This document shows, one piece after another, positions 17,469-27,011 of a stretch of DNA of 64,000 nucleotides. The position numbers were made by a program, and so were the translations under genes. Origin of the DNA: Holophaga foetida DSM 6591 (GTDB taxonomy: Bacteria > Acidobacteriota > Holophagae > Holophagales > Holophagaceae); assembly GCF_000242615.2 (NCBI RefSeq), contig NZ_KI912268.1:2689911-2753910 (forward strand). Reading direction: 5' to 3'. The notes under the pieces were generated by a model. It ran no database searches. It saw only the letters and a list, made by a program, of their open reading frames with translations, and was not told the DNA's origin. The stretch's first letter is position 1; every line of letters starts with the position of its first letter.

Positions 17469-20400
17469 ATGACCCACTTCGCCTTCCTCCAGCCCGAATG
17501 GCCCCAGATCGCGGCCTCCGCCCTCAAGGCCGAGTCCCTGGCCATGGGGGATCCGCGAACTGCCTGCTTCTACGCCCGGCGGACCCTGGAGCTGATGGTG
17601 ACCTGGCTCTATGAGCACGATGGGAGCCTGCGGAAGCCCTACCAGGAGCACCTGAGCGCCCTGATCTATGAGCCCAGTTTCCAGTCCCTACTGGAGGCCC
17701 GGCTGGTGGCCAAGGCCAAGCTCATCAAGGATCTGGGGAATATGGCGGTGCACAGCACCAAGCCGGTGCGGGTGGAGGATTCGGTCGCGGCGGTTCGCGA
17801 TCTCTTCCATCTGGGCTTCTGGCTGGCACGGACCTATGCCCGGAAGCAGCGCCCCTCGGAGGACTTGGTTTTTAGGGCCGGTGAACTGCCGCCCCCGGTG
17901 GCCGATGCGACAGTCCGATCCCTGACCCAGTTGCAGCGCCTGAACCAGGAACTGGAGGCGAAGGACGAGGCCCTGGCCGCTTCCCGGAAGGCCAAGGCGG
18001 AGGTGGACGAGGAACTGGTCCGGCTTCAGGCCGAGATCGCCCAGATCAAGGCCCAGAACCAGGCTCTGCCCGACACCCATGACTACTCGGAGGCGGCTAC
18101 CCGGGCGACCATCATCGACCTGCTGTTGAAGGAGGCCGGGTGGCCCCTGGATCAGGCGCGGGACCGGGAGTTCGAAATCCGGCCCTTCCCCAACGCATCG
18201 GGGGTGGGCTATGCGGATTACGTCCTCTGGGGCAGCGATGGCAAGCCCCTGGGGGTGGTGGAGGCCAAGCGCAGCTCCAAGAGCCCCCAGGAGGGAAAGC
18301 AGCAGGCCAAGCTCTACGCGGACGGGTTGGAGCAGATGTTCGGCCAGCGCCCGCTCATCTTCTACACCAACGGGTACAAGCACTGGATCTGGGACGATGC
18401 CCTGTACCCTCCCCGCGAGCTCCAGGGCTTCCTGACCCGTTCCGAGCTGGAGCTGGCCATTCAGCGCCGCAGCAGCCGCAAGCCCCTGGGAGAGGCAGAG
18501 ATCGACACCACGATCGTCGGGCGTTCTTACCAGCTCCGGGCCATCCGCCGCATCGGCGAGACCTTCGAGAAGGACAACCAGCGCAAGGCCCTGGTGGTCA
18601 TGGCGACCGGCGCAGGGAAGACCCGCACCGTGATCGCCCTGTGCGACCTCCTGATGCGCTGCAACTGGGCCAAGCGGATCCTCTTCCTGGCGGACCGGGT
18701 GGCCCTGGTGAACCAGGCGGTCAACGCCTTCAAGAAGTTCCTGCCCGAGAACAACCCGGTGAACCTGGTGACGGACAAGGGCACGGAGGGGCGGATCTAC
18801 GTCTCCACCTATCCCACCCTGATGGGCCTGATCGACGAGGTCTCCGAGGGGCAGCGGCGCTTCGGGCCGGGGCATTTCGACCTCATCATCATCGACGAGG
18901 CCCACCGGAGCGTGTATCAGCGTTACCGCGCCATCTTCCGCTACTTCGACAGCTATCTGGTGGGCCTCACGGCCACCCCCCGGGACGAGGTGGACCGGGA
19001 CACCTATGGGCTCTTCGATCTGGAGAAGGGGGTGCCCACGGATGTCTATGAGCTGGACGAGGCCATCCGGGATGGCCATCTGGTGGAATACCGGAGCCGG
19101 GAAGTCCCCCTGAAGTTCCACCGGGAGGGGATCCAGTACGACCAGCTTCCCGAGGAAGAGCAGGCCGAGTGGGATGCCCTGGACTGGGAGGACGGCGAGG
19201 TGCCGGATGCCGTCCCGGGAAGCGCCCTGCATAACTGGCTCTTCAACGCGGACACCGTGGACAAGGTCCTGGGTCATGTCATGAAGCATGGGCTCAAGGT
19301 GGAGGGGGGCGACCGCCTCGGCAAGACCATCGTCTTCGCCCGGAACCACGACCACGCCGAGTTCATCGTGGAGCGCTTCGACACCCTTTTCCCCCACCTG
19401 AAGGGGCACTTTGCCCGGGTCATCGATTTCAAGGTCAACTACGCCCAGACCCTCATCGACGATTTTTCCAAGCTCAACCAGGCGCCCCACATCGCGGTGT
19501 CGGTGGACATGCTGGATACGGGCATCGATGTGCCAGAGGTCCTGAACCTGGTCTTCTTCAAACCGGTGCGGTCCAGAACCAAGTTCTGGCAGATGATCGG
19601 GCGGGGCACGCGCCTCTGCCCTGATCTTTTCGGCCCAGGACGGGACAAGAGTCATTTCCTGATTTTCGACTTCTTCGAGAACTTCGAGTTCTTCCGGCAG
19701 AATCCCAACCCCAAGCCCTCGCCCCTGCCGGAGAGCCTGGGGCAGCAGGTCTTCCGGGCCAGGACCGAGCTGGTGTTGGGTCTGGACAGGGCCCTGGGGG
19801 AACGGGCCTGCGAAGTTGGGGACGAGGACCATTGGACCCTTCGGGATGAAACCGCCCAACGATTGCATCAGCATGTGACCGCGCTCAATCCCGACTCATT
19901 CCTGGTCCGGCCTCACCTGGAGCTGGTGGAGCACTTCGCCAAGCCAGAGGCATGGACCGCCACCTCTGTCCTGGAAAGGCCCGAAGCTGTGGGCATCCTG
20001 GGGGGCCTCCCCACGGGAATAGACGAGGGGGGCGAGGAGGCCAGGCGCTTCGATCTCCTGGCCCTGAAGCTCCAGCTCGCCCTGCTGCGCAAGGACACCG
20101 ACTGGGAGCGGCTTCAGAACCAACTGGTGTCCATCGCCAACGCCCTCTCCCAGAAGGGCACGATCCCCATGGTGGCGGCGCATATGGAGTTGGTCCACGA
20201 CATCGCCTCCGACTTGTGGTGGGAGGGGCTGACCTTGCCCCTCCTGGAGTCAGCCCGGCTCAAGCTGCGGGAACTCGTGAAGTTCATTGATCGGGTGGAC
20301 CGGAAGGTGCTCTATACGGACTTCGAGGATGAGCTGGGCGAGGAGAGCATTTCCGAGCCCCTTTATGTCCCCATGGGCGTCAACATGGAGCGATTCCGCG

Positions 20401-20852
20401 CCAAGGCCCGCCAATTCCTCCTGGCCCATGGGAACCACCTCACGATCCACCGCCTTCGCATGAACGAACCCCTGACCCCGATGGATCTGGGTGAGCTGGA
20501 ACGCATGCTGAGGGAGGCCGGGCTCGGCAACGAAGCCGAGCTGGAGAAGGCCAAGCAGGAAAGCCACGGCCTGGGGCTTTTCGTGCGCTCCCTCATTGGC
20601 CTGGACCGCGCCGCCGCCAAGACGGCCTTTGCGGAGTTCCTCCAAGGCTCGACGCTCAATGGCGACCAGATCGACTTCCTGGAGATGGTGATCGACCATC
20701 TCACCGAACACGGGGCCATGGAGCCATCGCTGCTGTACGAGTCCCCATACACGGACATCAATCACATGGGAGTGGAGGGAGTCTTCAATCCCCCCCAGGT
20801 GGAGGTCCTGCTGGGCGTGCTGGCCGAGGTCCGGAGGAGGGCTGTGGCGTAG
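17469..20852 (+). CDS. hsdR: type I restriction endonuclease subunit HsdR (EcoEI-like)
   Basis: 1127 residues. A DUF4145-like N-terminal domain (about 1-110), a coiled coil (about 150-200), a PD-(D/E)xK nuclease with D250 and E265-A-K267, then SF2 translocase motifs: Walker A MATGAGKTRT (378-387), DEAH (476-479), GLTATP, and motif VI near QMIGRGTRLCPDL. The C-terminal domain is EcoEI_R-like. It translocates DNA with ATP and cuts unmethylated DNA as part of R2M2S1. All key motifs look intact, so the locus should be functional. It ends 11 nt before the convergent lpd stop, with no hairpin between. Confidence 0.95.
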   Translation: MTHFAFLQPEWPQIAASALKAESLAMGDPRTACFYARRTLELMVTWLYEHDGSLRKPYQEHLSALIYEPSFQSLLEARLVAKAKLIKDLGNMAVHSTKPVRVEDSVAAVRDLFHLGFWLARTYARKQRPSEDLVFRAGELPPPVADATVRSLTQLQRLNQELEAKDEALAASRKAKAEVDEELVRLQAEIAQIKAQNQALPDTHDYSEAATRATIIDLLLKEAGWPLDQARDREFEIRPFPNASGVGYADYVLWGSDGKPLGVVEAKRSSKSPQEGKQQAKLYADGLEQMFGQRPLIFYTNGYKHWIWDDALYPPRELQGFLTRSELELAIQRRSSRKPLGEAEIDTTIVGRSYQLRAIRRIGETFEKDNQRKALVVMATGAGKTRTVIALCDLLMRCNWAKRILFLADRVALVNQAVNAFKKFLPENNPVNLVTDKGTEGRIYVSTYPTLMGLIDEVSEGQRRFGPGHFDLIIIDEAHRSVYQRYRAIFRYFDSYLVGLTATPRDEVDRDTYGLFDLEKGVPTDVYELDEAIRDGHLVEYRSREVPLKFHREGIQYDQLPEEEQAEWDALDWEDGEVPDAVPGSALHNWLFNADTVDKVLGHVMKHGLKVEGGDRLGKTIVFARNHDHAEFIVERFDTLFPHLKGHFARVIDFKVNYAQTLIDDFSKLNQAPHIAVSVDMLDTGIDVPEVLNLVFFKPVRSRTKFWQMIGRGTRLCPDLFGPGRDKSHFLIFDFFENFEFFRQNPNPKPSPLPESLGQQVFRARTELVLGLDRALGERACEVGDEDHWTLRDETAQRLHQHVTALNPDSFLVRPHLELVEHFAKPEAWTATSVLERPEAVGILGGLPTGIDEGGEEARRFDLLALKLQLALLRKDTDWERLQNQLVSIANALSQKGTIPMVAAHMELVHDIASDLWWEGLTLPLLESARLKLRELVKFIDRVDRKVLYTDFEDELGEESISEPLYVPMGVNMERFRAKARQFLLAHGNHLTIHRLRMNEPLTPMDLGELERMLREAGLGNEAELEKAKQESHGLGLFVRSLIGLDRAAAKTAFAEFLQGSTLNGDQIDFLEMVIDHLTEHGAMEPSLLYESPYTDINHMGVEGVFNPPQVEVLLGVLAEVRRRAVA

Positions 20853-20863
20853 GTGTCCCGATT

Positions 20864-22231
20864 TCAGCCGAGACTCCTGGATAGGGCCACCCGCAGGGCT
20901 TCCGGCAGGGTTTCGCACAGGCTCGGGTGGGGATAGATCTGGTTAAGGGCCTCCTCGAGCGTTTTCCCCAGGAGGGCCCCGCCGATGGCCACCAGCTCGG
21001 TGGCCTGGGGACCGAGAATGTGGACACCCAGGATGCGGCGGTCCCCGGCATCGGCCACGACCTTGACGAAGCCGTAGGGCTCTCCCGCGATATGGGCCTT
21101 CAGGATGGGCAGGAAGGTGGCGCTGCCGGTCAGGACCCCGAGGCCAGGTTCCCGGGCCTGGGCCTCGCTGGGGCCGACGCATCCGGTCTCAGGGTCGCCG
21201 TAGGTGCAGCTGGGGACCCGGTCATAGTCGAGGGGGGCGCCCTGGGAAACCGCCAGGATGCCCTCTGCGGAGGCCACATGGGCCAGCATGGGGGTAGCCA
21301 CCAGATCCCCGATGGCGCAGAGGCCGGGCTCACCTGTTTCCATGCAGGGGCTGGTCCGGATGAAGCCCCGCTCCAGCCGGACCCGGGTGTTCTCCAATCC
21401 AAGGTCCTCCGTGGCCGGGGTGCGGCCCACGGCCACCAAGAGGTGGCTGGCCTGGAGCTCGCCCGGCTTGGCACCTTCGAGTTGGCAGATCACCTGCCCG
21501 TCGCGAAGCTCGGCATGAAGCATCCGCGTACCCACCCGGATGTCCATGGGGTGCCTTCGTGCCAGGAGCTTGGCCAGTTCGCGGCCGATATCGGCGTCTT
21601 CAGCGGGGAGGATACTACCCAGGGCCTCCACCAGGGTGACCCTGGAGCCAAGGCGGGCGAAGATGGAGGCGAACTCCACACCGATGGCCCCTGCCCCGAG
21701 GATCACCAGATGGGAGGGCAGTTCCCGCAGGTCCAGGAGCTGGTCACTGGTGAGGATGCGCTGGCCATCGAGCTTCAAGCCCGGCAGGAGCTTGGGGCGG
21801 CTGCCGGTGGCCAGTATGATCCGTTTGGCGCCAAGGGCATCTTCGCCCAGGGCCACCCTGCCCTGCCCCAGGAGGCGGGCGCTGCCCTGGAGCACCACCA
21901 CGCCGTGCTGCTTCATGAGGAACTCGATGCCCTTGGCGCCCCGGAGCACCATCCGGTCCTTCCGGGCCACGATCGCTTCCAGGTCAGGCTGCAGGGCCTT
22001 GGGCTCTGAGCCCAGGATGCCGAACTCCTTCAGGTCCCGGGCCTGTTCCAGGCGTCGGGCGGATTCCAGCCAGGTCTTGGCGGGGATGCAGCCCCGCCGC
22101 AGGCAGGTGCCGCCCATACCAGCGGGATCCCGCTCCACCAGGGCGACCTTCAGGCCGAGCTGGGCCCCCCGGAGGGCGGCGCTGGTGCCGCCGGGGCCGG
22201 AACCGATGACGAGGAGATCGAAGGGGCTCAC
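20864..22231 (-). CDS. lpdA: dihydrolipoyl dehydrogenase
   Basis: 455 residues: FAD-binding GSGPGG (10-15), redox-active pair C43-LRRG-C48, NAD-binding GAGAIGVEFASIFARLG, FAD motif TGEPGLCAIGD, and the C-terminal dimerisation domain with the active-site HP..CE pair (HPSLCETLPEA). It reoxidises lipoyl groups of 2-oxoacid dehydrogenase or glycine cleavage complexes. No E1/E2 genes are nearby; it trails the envelope operon, separated from the cyclophilin gene by only 3 nt. Confidence 0.92.
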   Translation of the reverse strand: MSPFDLLVIGSGPGGTSAALRGAQLGLKVALVERDPAGMGGTCLRRGCIPAKTWLESARRLEQARDLKEFGILGSEPKALQPDLEAIVARKDRMVLRGAKGIEFLMKQHGVVVLQGSARLLGQGRVALGEDALGAKRIILATGSRPKLLPGLKLDGQRILTSDQLLDLRELPSHLVILGAGAIGVEFASIFARLGSRVTLVEALGSILPAEDADIGRELAKLLARRHPMDIRVGTRMLHAELRDGQVICQLEGAKPGELQASHLLVAVGRTPATEDLGLENTRVRLERGFIRTSPCMETGEPGLCAIGDLVATPMLAHVASAEGILAVSQGAPLDYDRVPSCTYGDPETGCVGPSEAQAREPGLGVLTGSATFLPILKAHIAGEPYGFVKVVADAGDRRILGVHILGPQATELVAIGGALLGKTLEEALNQIYPHPSLCETLPEALRVALSRSLG

Positions 22232-22234
22232 GCC

Positions 22235-22882
22235 CTACTTTTCGGGCAGCAGCTCGGCGGCCTTGATCCTCATGGCGTATTCGGGGACATCCTGCATCCC
22301 CTGGCGCCAACCCGTGCGGACCTTCTCGATCTTGTCCACCGCCTCCATGCCCTCCACCACGCGGCCGAAGGCACAGTAGCCGTAGCCAGACCCGGTGGAC
22401 GCCTTGTAGTCCAGGGCCGGGTTGTCCACGGTGTTGATGTAGAACTGGGCGGTGGCGCTGTGGGGCTCTCCGGTGCGGGCCATGGCGATGGTCCCGCGGG
22501 TGTTCCTGAGGCCGCCCTTGGAGGTGGATGGAGCCTCATTCTGGATGGGCTCATGGCTGGACTTCTCGGCCATGTCCTCGGTGAAGCCGCCCCCCTGGAT
22601 CATGAAGCCGGGGATGACGCGGTGGAAGATCGTCCCGGCGTAGTGGCCCTCCTTCACGTAGCGCAGGAAGTTGGCCACGGTGGCCGGGGCCAGGGCGGGC
22701 TCCAGTTCCACGACGATGGGGCCATAGCTGGTCATGAACTTCACCCGGGGCTTGGTGGTGGGCACCGGGGGGTGGGCCGTGGGGGCTTCGACCGCGGCCG
22801 GGGCCTTGGCCTTCTCGCCACTCCTGGCGCAGGAAGGCAGGGTCAGGGCGCAGAGGGAGAGGCAGAGGAGGCTGAATCGCAT
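22235..22882 (-). CDS. cyclophilin-type peptidyl-prolyl cis-trans isomerase, lipoprotein
   Basis: 215 residues. Signal peptide with lipobox LPSC (Cys18), a short Pro/Ala linker, then a cyclophilin domain with catalytic and binding motifs FHRVIPGFMIQGGG and ATAQFYINTVDNPALD. It catalyses proline isomerisation of exported proteins, probably anchored in a membrane facing the periplasm. It is 10 nt downstream of rseP in the same operon. Confidence 0.92.
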   Translation of the reverse strand: MRFSLLCLSLCALTLPSCARSGEKAKAPAAVEAPTAHPPVPTTKPRVKFMTSYGPIVVELEPALAPATVANFLRYVKEGHYAGTIFHRVIPGFMIQGGGFTEDMAEKSSHEPIQNEAPSTSKGGLRNTRGTIAMARTGEPHSATAQFYINTVDNPALDYKASTGSGYGYCAFGRVVEGMEAVDKIEKVRTGWRQGMQDVPEYAMRIKAAELLPEK

Positions 22883-22892
22883 GCACGTACTC

Positions 22893-24026
22893 CTAATGTT
22901 TGAGGCGCCAGAGGTCCAGCCCCAGCACCAGGGCCATGAGGCCGATGAGGATGAAGAAGCCCACGGTAAGGATCCGCTCCTTGAAGACCAGGGAGAGATC
23001 CCGCCGCCGCAGCTTCTCGATGATGAGGATGAGCATGTGGCCGCCGTCCAGGAAGGGGATGGGGAGGGCGTTGAAGATGGCCAGGTTCATGGAGATGAAG
23101 GCCGTCAGCAGGAGGTAGTTCTCCCAGCCGGTCTTGGCGGCCCGGCTCCCGGCCTTGATGATGGCGATGGGGCCCCCAACCTGCTTGACGCTGGCCTGGC
23201 CGCTGACCAGCTGCCATAGGGAGTGGAGGATGGCCCCCGCCGAACGGGCGGTTTCGGTGGCCGCCAGAGGAAGGGCCCGCAGGGGGTCCATGGCCTGGAA
23301 GGGGCGGCGCGTCGTGGTGAAGGCGGAAGGCATGAACTGGATGCCCAGTTTGCCTGCTCCGCTGCTTCCCTGGGGGGTCACCTGCAGGCGCAGGGGTTTG
23401 CCGTCCCGTTCCACCTCAAGGGCGAGATTCTGGCCGGGGCGGCTCTGGATGTAGGTGATGGCTTCCTGGGTTGTGGCTCCCGGGAAGCGGAGCTCCCCCA
23501 GGGCATGGATCTGGTCGCCAGCCTGAAGGCCTCCCTTCTCCGCCGGCATCCCCTTGATGACCTCCTCGACCAGGAGGGGGCTGGGCTGGGCATGGACCTC
23601 GGTGATCCGCAGCTGGCTGAGCCCCACGCAGTAGAGCAGGACGAAGGTGCCCAGGATGTTGGCCAGGATGCCCCCGGCATAGAAGAGGAAGCGCTTGCGG
23701 GCGGGCTGCTTCAGGAAGCCATGGGGGTCCTCGGCGTCGGGCTCCTCGGGGTTGTAGCCCGAGAGCTTGACGTAACCTCCCAGGGGGAGGATCGAGAGAC
23801 GCACATCGGTCTCGTTCCACTTGAACCCCACCAGGCGGGGGCCGAAGCCCAAGGAGAAGACCTCCACCGGCATCCCCATGCGCTTGGCCATGAGGAAATG
23901 CCCAAGTTCATGGATGAAGATGAGGCCACAGATGAGGACGATGGGGCCCAGGATCCCTACCCCCGGAATGGCCAGGGCGAAGAGGAAGACCGGGAGCGAC
24001 AGGGCAAAGGGGAGGAACCGCTTCAT
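22893..24026 (-). CDS. rseP: RIP zinc metalloprotease RseP (site-2 protease)
   Basis: 377 residues, membrane protein. Zinc motif HELGH (39-43) in the first membrane segment, a central PDZ domain (about 130-220), and the C-terminal NALPIPFLDGGH motif supplying the third zinc ligand. Site-2 proteases cleave anti-sigma factors and remnant signal peptides within the membrane. Its place in a uppS-cdsA-dxr-rseP order is the widespread envelope/isoprenoid arrangement. Confidence 0.95.
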   Translation of the reverse strand: MKRFLPFALSLPVFLFALAIPGVGILGPIVLICGLIFIHELGHFLMAKRMGMPVEVFSLGFGPRLVGFKWNETDVRLSILPLGGYVKLSGYNPEEPDAEDPHGFLKQPARKRFLFYAGGILANILGTFVLLYCVGLSQLRITEVHAQPSPLLVEEVIKGMPAEKGGLQAGDQIHALGELRFPGATTQEAITYIQSRPGQNLALEVERDGKPLRLQVTPQGSSGAGKLGIQFMPSAFTTTRRPFQAMDPLRALPLAATETARSAGAILHSLWQLVSGQASVKQVGGPIAIIKAGSRAAKTGWENYLLLTAFISMNLAIFNALPIPFLDGGHMLILIIEKLRRRDLSLVFKERILTVGFFILIGLMALVLGLDLWRLKH

Positions 24027-24035
24027 TCAAATCCT

Positions 24036-25193
24036 TCAGCAGGTGTGTTTTTCGATCCAGGTGCAGGCGCGCAGGCGGGCCATGTGATCCGTTTCAAGAA
24101 CCTGTTCCAGGGAACGGACAGGTTCCGGGGCCAGGGAGGAAAGGGTATCGCGGTTGCAGGTCGGGATATCCCAGAAGCCGATGCGTCCCGCCAGGAAGGC
24201 TGCCACCGACTCCTCGTTGGCCGCGTTCAGGATGGCCGGGGCCGTGCCCCCGGCCCGCAGGGCCTCGTAGGCCAGGGCCAGGCAGGGGAAACGCTCCAGA
24301 TCCGGGATGCCGAAGCTCCAGGTGCGCATCTGGTCCCAGTCGTAGGGCTGCACGGGGCCGGGGATCCGGTCCGGGTAGAGGAGGGCGTACTGGATGGGGT
24401 GCTTCATGTCGTTGCCGCAGACCTGGAGCTGGTAGCTCCCGTCGGTGAAGCCCGCCATGGCGTGGACCTGGCTCTGGGGATGGACCGTCACCTTGATCTG
24501 GTCGGGCCTCAGGCCGAAGAGGACCGCGGCCTCGATGACCTCCAGGCCCTTGTTCATGAGGGTGGCGGAATCGATGGTGATCTTGGGGCCCATCTTCCAG
24601 GTGGGATGGTTCAGGGCCTCCTCCACGGTGGCGGCCCGGATGCGCTCCAGGGGCCAGTCCCGGAAAGGGCCGCCGCTGGCGGTGATGCGGACCTCCCGGA
24701 TGGTCTCCGAAGGGCGCCCCGCCAGGAGCTGATGCAGGGCCGCATGCTCGGAATCGATGGGCAGGAGTTCGCCTCGGCCCTCATCCCGGGCCCGCAGCAT
24801 CAGGCTTCCCCCCACCACCAGGGACTCCTTGTTGGCCACGCAGACCCGGCGTCCGGCCCGGAGGGCGGCTTCGGTGGAGGCCAGTCCGGCGGCCCCCACG
24901 ATGGCGGCGACGACGGTATCCGCCCCGGGGTGGAGGGCGCAGGCCATGAGGCCCTTGGCTCCGCAGTGGATCTCGGGCCGGTAGCTGAGCTGGGCCGCCA
25001 GCCAGCGGGCGTCCTCCTCCTCCGCCACCGAGACGCAGGAGGGTCTCCATCGCTCGCATTGGGCGCGGACCAGTTCGCGGTTGCGCCCGGCCGAGAGGGA
25101 AACCACCGAGAGCTGTTCCGGGTGGGCGGCCACCACATCCAGTGTGGAGGTCCCGATGGAACCGGTGGAGCCGAGGATCGCGAGTCTTCTCAT
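24036..25193 (-). CDS. dxr: 1-deoxy-D-xylulose 5-phosphate reductoisomerase
   Basis: 385 residues from ATG 25193, which places the NADPH-binding GSTGSIG at residues 7-13 as usual; an in-frame ATG at 25250 would add 19 atypical residues. Substrate and metal motifs are present (VNNAANEE-type region as LNAANEESVAAFL, and SEHAALHQLL, ITASGGPFRDW). Converts DXP to MEP in the non-mevalonate isoprenoid pathway, feeding undecaprenyl synthesis by UppS in the same operon. Confidence 0.95.
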   Translation of the reverse strand: MRRLAILGSTGSIGTSTLDVVAAHPEQLSVVSLSAGRNRELVRAQCERWRPSCVSVAEEEDARWLAAQLSYRPEIHCGAKGLMACALHPGADTVVAAIVGAAGLASTEAALRAGRRVCVANKESLVVGGSLMLRARDEGRGELLPIDSEHAALHQLLAGRPSETIREVRITASGGPFRDWPLERIRAATVEEALNHPTWKMGPKITIDSATLMNKGLEVIEAAVLFGLRPDQIKVTVHPQSQVHAMAGFTDGSYQLQVCGNDMKHPIQYALLYPDRIPGPVQPYDWDQMRTWSFGIPDLERFPCLALAYEALRAGGTAPAILNAANEESVAAFLAGRIGFWDIPTCNRDTLSSLAPEPVRSLEQVLETDHMARLRACTWIEKHTC

Positions 25194-25225
25194 GCCTCCA
25201 CCGCGTTCAGGGGCATGGGAACACG

Positions 25226-25253
25226 AAGCACACGGAAAATAGGGAAGCACACG
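25226..25253. repeat. short direct repeat between dxr and cdsA
   Basis: AAGCACACG occurs at 25226-25234 and again at 25245-25253, within a run reading ACACGAAGCACACGG then GGGAAGCACACGAAG. It resembles the degenerate CTTCGTGTGCTTCGTG-type sequences scattered in intergenic DNA of many environmental bacteria. Confidence 0.45.
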
Positions 25254-25287
25254 AAGATGGACCTGTTCAATTTGCTATCCGTAGCCA

Positions 25288-26181
25288 TCAGTTCAATCCA
25301 TGCACGAAATGCACATACGCGTACAGCGCCGGTGCGGCGAAGACCAGGCTGTCCAGGCGATCCAGCATGCCGCCGTGGCCGGGGATTCCCATCATGTCCA
25401 TGTTGGAATCCTTGACGTCGGCGCTCCGCTTCCAGGCGCTTTCCACCAGGTCGCCCAGCTGGCCGACGATGCCCATCAGCAGGCCCAGGGCCACGGCATC
25501 GATGGCGCTCCAGTCGGGGCAGACGAAGGCCTTGATGATGAAGGCGGCGATGAGATTGCCCGCCAGGTTGCCCAGGGCTCCCTCCCATGACTTCTTGGGG
25601 CTCACCTTGGGGGCCAGCTTATGGCGGCCCAGAAGGCTGCCCACGAAGTAGGCGGTGGTATCCCCGAGGCAGGTGATGAGGTAGAGGGCAAGGATGAGGC
25701 GCCCCCCGGTGTTGCTGCGGGTGGTGGCATTGAACATGAAGAGCTTCATCTGGAAACCCAGCCCGAGTCCCAGATAGAGGGCCGACATCCAAGTGAGGGC
25801 CTGGCTGGGCAGGGCGTTCTGGATGGGATTCTTCCGGAAGAGCAGCATGCCGAAGTGGATCAGGATCCCGGTGACGGCCAGAGACAGCCAGAGGGGCAGG
25901 GGATCGTCCGTGCCCACCAGGAAGAAGTGGACGATGATCAGCCAAGCTCCGAGAGTGCCTGCCACCTCCGAGGGGTCCAGGCCCATCTTCCGGCCCATGC
26001 CGCTCATTTCCCGCACCCCCATCCAGGCGGCCAGTCCTACGACCACGAGAAAAATGGCCTTGGAGATCTGGTTTTCGCCGAAGTAGAGGAGGGTCAGGAA
26101 GAGGACCGCAAAGACAAGGGCCGATCCGACCCGGGTGGCGAGGTTCTTCCGGTCCAGGGTCCTGTTGGGCTGGCTGCTCAT
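25288..26181 (-). CDS. cdsA: phosphatidate cytidylyltransferase
   Basis: 297 residues from ATG 26181; the longer open frame to 26343 overlaps uppS and is unlikely. Multiple transmembrane helices and the family signature near the C-terminus: SAWKRSADVKDS followed by GIPGHGGMLDRLDSL. Makes CDP-diacylglycerol from phosphatidic acid and CTP. It starts 10 nt after the uppS stop. Confidence 0.95.
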   Translation of the reverse strand: MSSQPNRTLDRKNLATRVGSALVFAVLFLTLLYFGENQISKAIFLVVVGLAAWMGVREMSGMGRKMGLDPSEVAGTLGAWLIIVHFFLVGTDDPLPLWLSLAVTGILIHFGMLLFRKNPIQNALPSQALTWMSALYLGLGLGFQMKLFMFNATTRSNTGGRLILALYLITCLGDTTAYFVGSLLGRHKLAPKVSPKKSWEGALGNLAGNLIAAFIIKAFVCPDWSAIDAVALGLLMGIVGQLGDLVESAWKRSADVKDSNMDMMGIPGHGGMLDRLDSLVFAAPALYAYVHFVHGLN

Positions 26182-26191
26182 GCGGTCTCCA

Positions 26192-26878
26192 TCAGAGGCC
26201 CCCGAATCGTCGTTCGCGGGATGCGTAGATATCCAGGGCTTCCCGGAAGCGTTCGGCGTGGAAGTCGGGCCAGAGGCAATCCGTGACGTGAATCTCTGCG
26301 TACGCCACCTGCCAGAGGAGGAAGTTGGAGATCCGGAGCTCACCGGAGGTGCGGATCAGGAAGTCGACATCGGGGGTGCCTGCGGTCCAGAGGCGGGCGG
26401 CCAGGCTCTCCTCAGTGATCTCGTCGGGGGAGAGGCCATCCCTGACGCAGCGGCGGGCGGCCAGGACGATCTCCAGGCGGGATCCATAGTTCACCGCCAA
26501 GTGGAAGGTCAGGCCGGTATTGCCGGCGGTCTTGGCTTCAAGGGCCTGGATGTCACGCTGCACCCCATCGGGAAGCCCTTCCAGGGCCCCCAGGTGGTGG
26601 AAGCGGATGTTGTTGGCCATGAGCCTTGGTAGGAAGATCCGCAGGTACATCCGGAGAATGGCCATGAGTCCCATGACCTCCAGGGCAGGGCGCTTCCAGT
26701 TCTCCGTGGAGAAGGCGTAGAGGCTCAGGTGCTGGACACCAGCCTTGCTGGCGGCCTCCAGGATCTCCTCTGCGATCCGGACACCCTCCTTGTGCCCCTT
26801 GATGCGCGGCAGGCCCCTTTGCGCCGCCCAGCGGCCGTTGCCGTCCATAATGATGGCGACGTGCTGTGGGATGCTCAT
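26192..26878 (-). CDS. uppS: undecaprenyl pyrophosphate synthase
   Basis: 228 residues from ATG 26878, giving the canonical start IPQHVAIIMDGNGRWA; the frame open to 27013 runs through upstream DNA. The catalytic Asp in MDGNGRW, the SLYAFSTENWKRP motif and the C-terminal DFLIRTSGELRISNFLLWQ and RERRFGG are all present. Condenses isopentenyl units to the C55 lipid carrier for peptidoglycan and O-antigen. Confidence 0.96.
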   Translation of the reverse strand: MSIPQHVAIIMDGNGRWAAQRGLPRIKGHKEGVRIAEEILEAASKAGVQHLSLYAFSTENWKRPALEVMGLMAILRMYLRIFLPRLMANNIRFHHLGALEGLPDGVQRDIQALEAKTAGNTGLTFHLAVNYGSRLEIVLAARRCVRDGLSPDEITEESLAARLWTAGTPDVDFLIRTSGELRISNFLLWQVAYAEIHVTDCLWPDFHAERFREALDIYASRERRFGGL

Positions 26879-27011
26879 TGTGTTCAAGCTGTAACTCCGC
26901 GGGACCGATTGGATAGGTCCGCGAATTCTATCACAGGCCTCGCTTTCCCTCCGGGGGGCCAGCGGAACTCCTGCTAGGCTATTCGTGACTCCTCTAGATG
27001 GATGGACCCTC

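Noticed and set aside
17688..19874. 728-residue open frame on the minus strand
   Set aside because: Antisense to hsdR, which has intact family motifs; the frame is Leu/Gln/His-rich shadow.
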